Position numbers and translations under genes: made by a program. A DNA stretch of 47,205 nt from Didymodactylos carnosus (taxonomy: Eukaryota; Rotifera; Eurotatoria; Philodinida; Philodinidae), in contig CAJNOQ010000550.1 of assembly GCA_905250885.1 (NCBI GenBank), positions 1 through 47,205 on the forward strand, written 5' to 3'. Position 1 is the first letter of the stretch, and every line of letters starts with the position of its first letter. Below are positions 22,640 to 33,705 of the stretch, in pieces. The notes below the pieces were generated by a model. It saw only the letters and a list, made by a program, of their open reading frames with translations, was not told the DNA's origin and made no database searches.

Positions 22640-24618
22640 GTGCGTCATATCCAAAAACATTTCCTATTCAAACAAAAATATTAAAAATACACAACGTTGA
22701 CTCTTTCAAAACAATATCTCAGGAATCATCACTAGAAGATATTATTACTGAAGAGTCCGATCCTTTTCGATATAGAGGTCGAAACACCCCTGGAATAAAA
22801 CTACGACGCCCGTTGGACTCAGATAGTGAAGAATCAGATATGTCATCTAAACGACCGTTAGTATTTGAAACACCAGAACTTGTTAATAAAAATGTACAAA
22901 CAACAGAAAAATTACTACGAAATGTGGCAACAATGTATCAGCCAGTTACCCGAGATGTTGGCACAGCTCCACCTTCTTTCCCTCGCTCAACGTCTACACA
23001 AACCACGTTACCACAACATTTTAATAATTCTATACAAGAACAATATCCTCCACATATTGCTCGTTGCAGACCAGTATCGTATAGTGATAACCGCAACAAT
23101 GAACCACCGCCATCTAGAAGGCGAAGATCTTCGGATGATTATGAACATTCTTCTCCTCAAACATCAATGTGCCATGATAAATGTAGCTACGTACCAAATG
23201 GATACGATCAGCCATGCCAGAATGATCAAGAGAAAGATTATCCGTATAGACCTTCAGAAATAATAAAATCTCGTCCGGATGTTGGCTATTCTCCAAAAAT
23301 CGACTCTGAGAAAACAACGCTATCGATTGGAACCGATACAGGTACGGACAGACTTAAAGAAAATCGTGGCGTACAAAATGAGACAAAACCGCAGAAAAAT
23401 GCATCGACAATGTCTGACAATGAATTATCGACCACTACATTAAAACAAAACAAGGGAAACACGAAAATCGACTCTGAGAAAACAACGCTATCGATTGGAA
23501 CTGATACAGGTATGGACAGACTTAAAGAAAATCGTGGCGTACAAAATGAGACAAAACCGCAGAAAAATGCATCGACAATGTCTGACAATGAATTATCGAC
23601 CACTACATTAAAACAAAACAAGGGAAACACGAAAATCGACTCTGAGAAAACAACGCTATCGATTGGAACTGATACAGGTATGGACAGACTTAAAGAAAAT
23701 CGTAGCGTACAAAATGAGACAAAACCGCAGAAAAATGCATCGACAATGTCTGACAATGAATTATCGACCACTACATTAAAACGAAACAAGGGAAACAAAA
23801 AAATTTCAATATCAAAAAGAAATATTGGTGTTGACACTACATCTCTTGCTCAACAATATTGGATTCCAGTTGCTTCGACCTATCGATCGAAGTTACCCAC
23901 TGAGTGTATTGAAAAACAAAAACCATATTCTGAACAAGCGGCAAATAATGATGGCTTGAAAAAACCACATTCAGAGAAAGATCAACTAAAAACAATAGAT
24001 ATGAATAATAGTATTCGTGACAAGGATCCTAAGTTACTATTGAGTGAAAGAAAGTCAATATCATTTGAAAATTCCAGATATGATGATGATGGTGATGATA
24101 AACAGCCACAACAACCCACTTATTATCCACCGTCGGTTAAAAATTTAGATTTAAAACAAGCAGATATGTCTTTGCTTGATAATAATGAATCGTTATTAAA
24201 TATTGGCTCTATCAACTACATATCGGATCCAATAATGGATGAATATGCAGATCAGTTTTCAACGAAATCTAATAACGGTAATTCGAATAGAATAAAATTT
24301 GACGAAACAAATAAACGTAACACATTAATGATGCCTGTTTTGAATATGTCACGTTTGTATCTTGTTGAAAAACAGCAATTGAGAAAAAAAGACTTTTCAT
24401 TACCAAGACAAATGTCACAAGGACACAATGAAAGACTCTTCTTTCACAACAAAAACAATGACAATAGAGAAAAATCATCAATTCCGCTACAAAAGGGTCA
24501 ACAACCACGCAGACCATCACAATCCAATGGAAATTTTTTTCTCAGTAAAAAGCCATCAATGACCACTGCTGACTCATCTTTCATGGATGATAATATATAT
24601 TCAAAAATCGATACATAG
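22640..24618 (+). CDS. Alternative terminal exon 3: 658-residue disordered tail with 56-residue repeats
   Basis: The acceptor ends at 22639. The phase-1 junction gives G-A-S-Y-P-K-T-F and an open frame to TAG at 24616-24618, for a total of 1258 residues. The tail is polar and probably disordered. It contains RSTSTQTTLP, where TQT is the core of dynein light chain LC8-binding motifs (inference). Three in-frame 168-bp repeats occupy 23296-23799, and an acidic/polar segment follows. There is no upstream in-frame stop before the acceptor and no nearby start that would suit an independent gene. The identical phase to the other two terminal exons supports alternative last-exon use. Protein-level similarity to exon 2's tail is only compositional. 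Confidence 0.7.
23296..23799 (+). repeat. Three tandem 168-bp in-frame repeats
   Basis: Unit starts are at 23296, 23464 and 23632, each beginning KIDSEKTTLSIGTDTG. The three are nearly identical: residue changes are a T/M after GTDTG, G/S in ENRGVQ, and Q/R and T/K at the end of the third. Because 168 is divisible by three, unit number can change without breaking the frame. A long minus-strand ORF over this block exists only because of the repeat. Confidence 0.95.
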
Positions 24619-26780
24619 ACGCATAATATTAATGAGAACAGTATTAGTTGTGCAACTGGGCCAATTAGAGGACAAAAATCAATCTATGACGAAAATTAGA
24701 CAGTTGGCAAACTTTCATGATATGGATCTGTTTTTAATACGATAATAGATCGTTAAAATTTCGAATAAATAAATTTTCTTTGAAAACTTTGATATATTTT
24801 CGTCATATTAGGATCATTCTAGTCTACTTCTGATCCTATTTCGAGAATTTTTATCTTTTCTGATTTGTCATACAGAACATGTTGTTAGAACGATGAAAAA
24901 CTTATTATTTTCCAAATTAAACTAATTGACGGCTTTAACAAAAGAATTTTTTCAAGTATTTGTTATATAATATACTCTTCATATTGATGGACAAATATTT
25001 GAATATAAATAAAAAGTACTCTAGCAGCAGTATTTAATATCATAGATAAAATTCAAATCATGAGCAATAATTGTTATCACGCACTACCAGCCGATGTAAT
25101 ACACTGTCTTTTGATACATCTTTTCACTGTCTATCATATGATTTGTGTTTATTTGATGTTTTAATAATACTAATTTATTTTGGTCTTCTGTGTACTGTAA
25201 AAATCTATATATTCAACAAAAAAGTCTTTCAATAAAATCTACAATAGTTTTTAATAACTGTCATTCTTGAAACATTGTCAAAATTAAAATCATACAGCAT
25301 TAAATAAACAATAAATTTTTAGAAAGATGTCTTTAAACTATTCGTTAAGGTATAAGAACTCAAAATCAAATTTTCTGACAGATTCCTTTGAATTAAAACG
25401 TGTTGGTTTCACAGTTCTAGACAATAAAATCTCGTACTGAGTTTGGTTTCTATTACATCTAAAGTTTGTACACTTTTCAGTCTGTTATCTAACAGTATAA
25501 ATCACAATTATACCTACATGTTTATTTATTTTTATTTTATACACTGGATAAATTAGATCTAATGGGTTTAATTTTAAATTTAAATTATTTAAAGTAATGA
25601 TTTAACCATTGTATTTTACATTTATTTTATCCATGATGTTACTGATTACTATTAAACTACTAAGATTCAAAATTATCCATTATTTTTCTCTCGTATTCAT
25701 TATAGAATTTGATGTTGCTTAGTTTTGTTGTCATAAAATTACTCTTTTTGTTTTGCTTCAGGACTGACTCAACTTTACGTTAACATTCTTATAGTGATTG
25801 TATCTTAGACAGTTTTTGATGCATATTAAAAAATATTATTTTACTTTTACTAGTTATTCGTCTCTTCATGATGATAAATAATATACAAGTAATAAATATC
25901 TACCTGTCATTCGTTAGTATGACGATTTTTTTTTTATTGCATTTTTTTTTAACCTCACTCATTAACGATAATGGTAAAATCTATAATAGATAGTTATACG
26001 CTACTATACTGTACATAACTTGTTCATTGCAATAACGAGAATAAAAATATAGCAGATAAAATAAAGTCTTCTGGCAAGTAAGTAACATTTTTATGAGAGC
26101 TTTTATTCATTTTTGGTAATAATTTCACTAAGACTATTCAAAAATTTTAGAAATATTCTTCAGGTCAGTATTTGTACCGAAACAATTCTTTAAATTTCAA
26201 TCTGTCCTCAGTACTATTATTAATGATACAATTCTTAATTTAATGACCTTTGTAGTAGGTTAATTATTGCACTTTCTCATTATAAATTTTCATGCCTATT
26301 TCTACACATAGAAATGATGCTCTTACACACTTTAAATTTCATAAAAAAATCTATAGTTTTTGTATCTTTAAGGACATCCTACCCTTTTCCGTATTTTTCA
26401 CTAAAGACCGTTCGTGATACAGTGATTTTATCAACATGAACCAATTCATCCTGATGAAATATAAAAAAATTTCTGTTAGAAGTATTTATCTTTTGCATTT
26501 ATCTTTCGTAGTACTTACAATTCCAAATATACTACTTTCTAAGCTCACTTATTGTTTCTATTACTTCTACTAATTTCAATATCTGACAACTTTGCAAGAA
26601 AATTGAAACTGTTTTTCAAATAAAAATAATTGAAAACAAATCAGACTGTATTGTCAGAAGGGTATGTTTGATCAAATAGAAGAGACATATTAATGTCCTA
26701 TTTTTTTCGCTTGTAGAAATTTGTCTTTTTTTAGATCAACAGATCAAACATATACTAACATAGTAGATTTTTAGAAGCAA
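24619..26780. other. 3' UTR and gene-free spacer
   Basis: An AATAAA at 24765-24770, about 150 nt after the stop, is a plausible polyadenylation signal for the third terminal exon. The rest is AT-rich with no protein-like ORF or inverted repeat. Confidence 0.5.
24765..24770 (+). terminator. Candidate polyadenylation signal
   Basis: AATAAA (overlapping a second, AATAAATAAA) about 147 nt downstream of the stop codon at 24618. The placement fits a 3' UTR end, but the hexamer is common in AT-rich DNA. Confidence 0.4.
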
Positions 26781-26952
26781 CAATATTTTAAATAACTTAT
26801 AACATATAAAGAATCAGAGGTAGGCAATTCAAAATCCAGACTCGAAACAGTTGTGCTTCGAGATGGACATGGACTCGAGAGTTTTTTTATCAAGCCCGTT
26901 TGAAGTTCAGTTAAAATCTATCGTTTTTCCCTAATCAAGTCAGTGTAATCTT
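26781..26952. repeat. Left 172-bp direct repeat flanking the LINE
   Basis: It starts CAATATTTTAAATAACTT and ends GTGTAATCTT. It matches 29013-29184 in the same orientation with roughly 85-90% identity, counted by eye, and identically over the first 39 bases. It abuts the LINE's 3' end directly. Confidence 0.85.
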
Positions 26953-29012
26953 GATGATGATGATTTATTGCGTGAGAAATGCCTGGGCCTGTTGCTCGCT
27001 TGCACTACAGTGTAGATAAAATGAAAATTCTATATAAAAGTATTAAAAAGTTGTGAGAAGAAAGGTTTTTGTACATCGGTTACAATAAAAATACAAATAG
27101 AGGGGTGTGCAGCACTCGCTCGTTAGACACAAATATATTTTTAGATTATAAAAAAAATATATAAAAGTTTGCACACATTGGTTTTTATAAGACTCAACCG
27201 TAGGCGGAAAGAATGTTTCAAATTTACGGTCATCTATAAGATATAAGTTAACAATGAAAATAACAAGTTCATTGGTTACAGTAACTTGTTTTATGAAAGA
27301 GGAAGCTAGTTTAAAAATACGTTTAGTTAAACATTCAGTTGAAGATAGTGTATGTGAACATCGAGAGTAGAAAATCATGGCGGTAAGCGGTAACAGATTT
27401 TCAACACGGCACTCTGTACACGTTGGAATTTAGTGCAACTAGAGTCTGAGATACACCGAAGACTGGGAGAAAAGTATGTTAAGAGAGGATGAACGAATGT
27501 GTTAAACACAAACACAGCAGTGTGAGAGTAAAGTCCCCAGAGCCTGCCACACACACTTTTTAATGCACCGAGTGCCTTTCGGGCACGCAAATACACGTCA
27601 TCTACATGAAGAGAGAGCGACATACATTGGTCCAAAATAAAATCTAGATATTTAAAATTTTTAACTTGCTCTAATACATGACTATTCATCAACAGATTCA
27701 ATTTTGCGTTTCTGTCAGCTGGACATTTCGTAAAATACATGCATACAGTTTTAGCATAACTTATTTGAAGACACCAAAGTTTACAATATTCACAAAGTTT
27801 ATCACAAAAAAGTTGTAACATTTTCTCTCCTTGTACACTATTAAAACATGCACAAAAGGCAGCAATATACATCGGCAAATAGAGAAAGACGAACACCGAA
27901 AGTGAAACAAAAGGAAGGAAGATCATGAATGAAAAAGTTGAAGAGCAAAGGAGAAAGAATACTACCTTGTGGTGTCCTATAAGGGCAGTTGTACAGTTTA
28001 GATGACACATTCGAAATTTGTATGAAGTATTTTCTGTGTTTAAAATAAGACTGTAAAATATTAAAAAGACGGTCAAGACAGTTTTTACTTTTTAATTTAA
28101 AAAGCAGGTCATTAAGCCACGCCTTATCAAACCCTTTTTCAAAATGAATGAAAAGTCCCACCATATGTTGACTTTTATTAAAAGATGTTTGAGTTTGTTG
28201 AATGAGGTTCAAAATTTGGTCAACTGTACATCGACCTTTATGAAAACCGCTTTGCTGTATCGAAATTATGATATGTTAACCAATGAGTCAACCTTAATGT
28301 AAATAAACGTTCGAAGAGTTTAGATAAGTTACATAAAAGGCTTATTGGGCGGTAACTATTTGGATCTGTTTTGATTTTACCTTTCTTTAATAGCATCCTA
28401 ATTTTTTGGATATTCCAGACGTCAGGAAATGTGCCAGATACCCATAGAGAATTGAAAAGAAGACAAATAATAGGTAGAAAAATTAAAAGGAGATGTTTGA
28501 CAGTTACACCAGGAATATTGTCGTTACCAGATGAAAGTTTTGGTTTCATGTTTTTTAAAGCAGAAGAAATTTCAAAAATAGAGAAAGAGGAATCAAATTG
28601 TGACACGGGAAGGGAGGAAGAAACAGAATTGCTCTGGTTTACAACTATCTTGTTAACTTGTTCTTCTATATCGTTGAAAAACGTTTTATCAGATTTCGAA
28701 GAAGGAAGAAAGGATTGTTGTAGAGATTCGCCGAGAAGATTGGCTTTCTTTTTTCTCTCATTAAACTGCGTATAAATGCTGGTATGACTATAAGATATTA
28801 TAGATTTTTCGTAAACGTGGCTTTATCATATGCATCAGAGATAGCCACTAAGTTGGTCATAAATTCTGGATCAGACGAATTAGATACAGTTTGATAAAGA
28901 GAGTTAGATACGATGAAATTCACGCTTAAAAACATCCCAATCAGTATGGTCGACTGAGAAAGAGTTAGAAATTAGAGAGACGGAGGTGTCGAGCGAAAAA
29001 CAAAAGTCAACA
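26953..29012 (-). pseudogene. 5'-truncated, inactivated non-LTR retrotransposon (LINE)
   Basis: On the minus strand, high to low coordinates. A piece of the endonuclease-RT linker (VDHTDWDVFKREF, near 28925-28965) comes first. Then RT blocks: SSGNDNIPGVTVKHL, RPISLLCNLSKLFERL, a motif A region FIHFEKGFDKAW, motif B TPQGSILSPLLFNFF, a broken motif C at about 27870, then a C-terminal RT extension to about 27043. The 3' end reads GCAATAAATCATCATCATC, a signal plus short-repeat tail typical of some LINEs. The coding region is split over several frames. The usual motif A Asp reads His, and the FADD box is interrupted by a frame change, so this copy is dead. RT sequence and lack of LTRs place it among Jockey/R1/CR1-like LINEs, clade undetermined. 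A plus-strand ORF at 28371-28775 is only its antisense. Confidence 0.85.
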
Positions 29013-29184
29013 CAATATTTTAAATAACTTATAACATATAAAGAATCAGAGATAGGCAAGTCGAAGACCAGACTCGAAGCAGTTGTCAACTTCCAATGGA
29101 CATGGACTCGAGAGTTTTTGTATCAAGTCCATTTGACGTTCAGTTAGAATCTATCGTTTTCAGTAATGAAATCAGTGTAATCTT
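29013..29184. repeat. Right 172-bp direct repeat flanking the LINE
   Basis: Second copy of the 26781-26952 sequence in the same orientation, abutting the truncated 5' end of the LINE. Together the two copies have the arrangement of a target-site duplication, although 172 bp is far longer than usual. Confidence 0.85.
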
Positions 29185-29546
29185 AAACGTAGTTTAATCT
29201 CTTTTTTGTCAAACATATATTTAATGGATAATAATGACTAAGCTATATGTACACGCCCTATATGATTATGGCAGTCATCAACTTGGTGGTTATTAAGAAG
29301 AGAGAAAAAAATTAGTGTACTGATTCTATTTTCTGCTAAAAAAACTCGACTGGACTAATAAAACAGAGCAAATTGGTGAATAATCATGGATACATGTAAC
29401 GAAATAAACATTTAAATGGGTATCAATATTTTTATCACCAAATTAGTTAGTAGACAGACAACAAAAAGAATATAAAGTAAATATATACAAGAAGTAATAT
29501 GAACGTAATAGAAGTTTAATTTAATTTCTGGGTAAAATAATAAAAT

Positions 29547-29741
29547 GAGCTTGGAAAAAAGCGATATGTGAGCTTGGTGAGTTTAATTGGTTTCGAATGA
29601 GAGAAATGAGCTCGGTTGTAATAAAATTATATTTGTTTATATAAATGAGAGTTTTGAGCTCGAAAATTAATTTATACTCTAACAAGATACAAATGAGCTC
29701 AGTTAATTTATTTTTGACTGTAAAAAGAGAGAAATGAGCTC
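29547..29741. repeat. Spaced AAATGAGCTCGGT-like repeats
   Basis: GAGCTT/GAGCTC occurs at 29547, 29570, 29608, 29656, 29695 and 29736, usually within AATGAGCTCGGT, with AT-rich spacers of variable sequence. Later spacings are about 40-48 bp. This looks like a degenerate tandem array with a conserved 10-12 bp core. Confidence 0.55.
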
Positions 29742-29924
29742 GGTAAATAATTTACGAAAATTAATTAATGATTTTGTCAGTAGTAAAGTATATTTAATCC
29801 CACAGCCACTTGGGATAAGACGGGGTAATGATCGTTCAAAGAAAGTTAAGTAGCTTTAACGAAAAACTGGATATTAGTGGAAAACTATTGTATATAAAAG
29901 ATATTTAGTTGTACTGATAAAACT

Positions 29925-29998
29925 CAACCAGTCGGCTTTTTGCCGGTTTTGAACCAACCGATCCAGTCCGGCCTCTTAGTTTTAGACCGGTTGCAACT
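29925..29998. repeat. Short GC-richer repeat fragment
   Basis: ACCAGTCGGCTTTTTGCCGG, CCGATCCAGTCCGG and GACCGGTTGCAACTC form several small inverted motifs inside AT-rich DNA. The right edge resembles the ends of the palindrome at 7284-7407. Probably a MITE fragment. Confidence 0.4.
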
Positions 29999-30490
29999 CT
30001 GATTAAAATACACAAATTGAACAAAATTCCCTGTTTTTTTAATAATTCACACGAACTTATCTTATTCCTTTTTCTTTTAAATTTTGTCACTTGTGCAAGC
30101 AACAATTTTCTAGACTACGAAAGTAAAAAAAAGAAAAAGATAGTATAAAAGGAAAAAGTTAAAGATGCTGTCATGATACAGTTTTTGTCATCTACATCAG
30201 GAGTTCCTATCTATTATTAAAAAACAGGACATTTTGTTCAGTTTGTGTATTTTAGTTTAATTTAATTAATTGTTTGTATCCACTAATGAAAATTGAGCTA
30301 GCTAATCGAAATGTTTGGAAATAAATAAATAAAGTTTATTATGAAGGAAAAAAAATATTTATCTATAATTATAAAAAGAATTTGATAAAACCATAATGAT
30401 CTAAGGAGATTAAGAGAAACTAAAAGAAATTAAATTAAACTTCTATTATGTTCATATTTCTTCTTGTATCTATTTCCTTCATATTATATA

Positions 30491-30932
30491 TGGGACAACG
30501 AGCGCTCGTCGATCGAGCGGATTTTAGCGAGCGCGCTCGGGTGAAAGAGGCAGATCGAGCTCGTCGCCCGAGTGAAGCAGACGAATCGTGCTCGTCGCTC
30601 GAGTGCATTTTAACGAGTGCGCTCGTCGCTCGAGCACGTTTTAGACGAGCGCGCACGCTGAATGAGCACTCGTGCACTGCAATATATTTTTATAGAAATA
30701 TATTTTTCTCTTTACATAATAAGTGAACAGCTATTTACACAGCAAGTAAACAATTGTTTAAACATTTTTTATGTGAGAAAACTTACCTCTCTTGCAGAGA
30801 ACTTATTTAAATTAGGAATTATACGCAAGCACTCAGATACCGAGCAATACTCGACCAACAAGCGTGATTCGTCTGTTTCGCTCGAGCGCGTTCGTATACC
30901 GAGTGCTCGAGCCCCCGCTCGATTCGTCCCGT
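30491..30932. mobile_element. CpG-dense, CGAG-rich MITE-like element
   Basis: The left end reads GGGACAACGAGCGCTCG and the right end, read inward, GGGACGAATCGAGCG. Both terminal segments (about 180 and 90 bp) are packed with CTCG/CGAG and GCGC, in sharp contrast to the surrounding AT-rich DNA; the middle is AT-rich. No target-site duplication is evident and no protein is supported: ORFs on both strands are by-products of the symmetrical repeats. Confidence 0.55.
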
Positions 30933-33705
30933 ACCTAATTCATATTCTTTTTGTTGTTTATATATTAATTAATTTGCTGATCAAACAAAAGTCTTATTTT
31001 TTAAATAAGACTTTTGATTAAAACACATTTTTCTCCATTTAATACATCTATCAGATAGGTTGGCATACTGCTTCATTTAACACTTTACAAATACGTTCTC
31101 AGTACAAAAATCTTGTCTTATTTCTGGACTTGACTTTGACTTGGACATTATCGAATTTGCTCGCCCTTGTGATGAAGGATGTAAACTCTCGTCTAGCACA
31201 GAAGGACACAACGTTCTGTTATGGTTTCGCATATCGAACATTTCTTTCGAAAAAATCGACGATTTTGCAAAAATTTTTCCTCAAATGGACCTTCTGATCC
31301 GAGGAGGTGTTTACAAGTAACCTCTCTCCTTTTTTCTACCTTGCTGGGAAATGTGAAATAAGTATTCGATTGAGTTCAAATTCATATGAGAGAACATCGA
31401 AACGAAAATCGATATATTTTTGCTCAGAATTCTTTAACATGTTCTTTTATGAGTTTTCTGGAAAACCTCCATTTTTATCTATATACATTATGATTTCATC
31501 AAAACTTCATCTGATCGCGCTCAAAATTTTATCACACATAGCTAGGACCATATTTCAGAATGAAAATTTTTGTTTTTGGCTTCTGACTTTTCCTTCTCGA
31601 GATATGGAAAAGATAGACTAAACTCTACGTAAAATCTCGGTTTTTGATTTTGAAAATTGTATGAATCAGACAGAAAAAATCAAAAGTCAAAAAGAAAAAT
31701 TTTCCGATCGTAATGTTCATAGATTGGAATTACTACTGTTTTGAACATTACAAGTAGCATTAGACAAAACAGTTTTTCAGGGCATTTCTGATAATACTTA
31801 TATCTCTGCACAAAAATATTAGAAAATTTTATAAGATGTCCTATTTTGAAGAGGACGCTTTGCTCTATCAGATTACCTATAAAAAAGATTTTGAAGGAAC
31901 TGGAAAGGGTAAACTTTACAAAACCAAAAAGATCGAGCTTTTTCAGCCTTTCGAGCTAAAACTTAAAAGCCCACCACTTTGTCTAAATAGATCGTGGAAT
32001 GCTGGAAGTGGTTTTATTTTGTAAATCAGGCTTTCTTTCACATTAATCTATGTTCAACTCAAAATCGAAAATTTTTTCAGAAAATTCTTAATATTTATTT
32101 GAAAACAAGAACGTAGCGTCACCATAATGCCTCTTCTATCTTTCATAAGATTTTAACCCGATCGCACATTTGATCAAAATTCTGTGTTAAGTTTTACTCT
32201 CAACTAGTAAAGAGATTATGAGAGATGTATAATATACAAAAATATTGTATTCTGAGAGCTGATAGACGTCTTACCTGGAAGGATACACTGCTGTCTATAT
32301 ATGACTGTGTCATTTAACAACTTTTATATCTCCTACAAAACATGAAAAGACTTTTAGAAAAGTTAAAAATCATCAAGTTCTTATTTTTCAACGAAATTCT
32401 ACCTAACTTTAGAAAAAAAAAGTACTTAACTTCTCAGAAGTTACATTTTTTGAGAACCGGAATGACTTTCGTCTTGTGGAGTCTTTACTCTATCAACATC
32501 AAGAAATATAGCATTTTTGAGTTTTACAGCGAATAAAACAAGCTATTACGTACGTATAGCGTTATTATAATACCATGATTTATCGATAGTTTGAAAAGGA
32601 GAGATGTTCTTAAATTATAGGTCAATAGATATCTTACACTAACGTTAATCTATTTTCAATGGTTCTTCTAGATCACTGAACGTATAATGATGAAACTTTC
32701 AGTAAATAATCTTTAAACACTGGATAGAATTTTCTTAAAATTTCAAATTAAAATTATGTTTCTGCATTAAGTTACGAAGTCGATTTCGAATACAAGCTAC
32801 CTTTTAAGAGTGGTATAGCAATTATAAATGATTCCAACTCTATCATGATTGAGCTCTTCGACATCAAATTTATAATATGTATAACTTATAAGACCGGTTG
32901 CTCAATGGTGAATAAATGGAGTGATTATATTCTCTGGTTTGGAAAATAATGGTGTATAAAGACTGAAAAGAGAAAGTGTCTATAGAATGCCAGAACGATA
33001 GAAGAAAACAACGTGAAACGTCGTTTACGATTAGCATTTCAATTGAGCTATATGTACAGGAAATTTCAAATTATTTTCTTGTACAGTTCGAGAATCTAGA
33101 AGTGAACATACTTTTATCTAATGCTGTATTTTTCATCAACTTATTAAACTTTAAAGTGTTTTGTGTGTAACTAACTCATCAGCAGAATATTGTATACAAC
33201 TGTCCAATAGTTTATTTTGTTGAAGATTTAGCATTCTTTAACAATAACATATTCAAAACTTCGAAAAAAAATGAAATAAGGTTTCAGCCTTGGAGAATGT
33301 TCCTCAGACTTTTTGATGCATCTACACGTATGGGGTTCTGAATGATTTTTAAATTTGCTTCCTTTTAAGAATATCAATATTTTTTGAACGTTTTCTTGAT
33401 TATATAGACTTGAATTAATTTGATAAGATGAGAAATTTTAACTGTATTCAAAAGAGTAAATCTGAATCTACAATGTAAATTATCTATTCAGTATATTTCA
33501 TTCAATACTCAAGTTATAATATTTTAAATTCTTCATGTTTAATGAAGTCTAATTGAACCACTAAACTCTACATTATGTAAAGTTCAATAAAATAGAAAAA
33601 CTTTTTTATCGTTGTATATTTAATTATGACACGTACCAGTTTTTAGTTGTAGGAGGGCAAAAACTATTACAACTACTGATTATTAAAATTGAAATCTATA
33701 TAATT
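30933..33705. other. Gene-free region with repeat remnants
   Basis: ORFs of about 60-104 codons (31307-31621, 31836-32024, 32342-32536, 32976-33170) lack recognisable motifs or plausible splice continuations. A 14-bp-arm hairpin (CAAAAGTCTTATTT, 3-nt loop) sits at 30986-31016. The YFEEDALLY stretch near 31842 resembles one near 21551. Confidence 0.5.

Larger units (their letters stand above)
29185..30490. other. Repeat-rich non-coding region
   Basis: No gene supported. It contains the spaced GAGCTC repeat (29547-29741) and a short GGTTGCAACTC-ended element near 29925-29998; the remainder is AT-rich. Confidence 0.5.

Noticed and set aside
23286..23837. 183-codon minus-strand ORF with internal repeats
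   Set aside because: It is the antisense of the three 168-bp repeats in the plus-strand exon; its open frame follows from the repeat, and the plus strand has splice and frame support.
28371..28775. 134-codon plus-strand ORF
   Set aside because: Antisense to the LINE reverse transcriptase region, with no features of its own.
26781..29184. LTR retrotransposon with 172-bp LTRs
   Set aside because: The internal RT is LINE-type with a 3' AATAAATCATCATCATC tail, there are no gag/integrase or primer-binding signals, and the repeats do not start TG or end CA.
30435..30726. ORFs of 80-92 codons rich in Arg/Ala on both strands
   Set aside because: Products of the CGAG/GCGC repeat composition of the element at 30491-30932.
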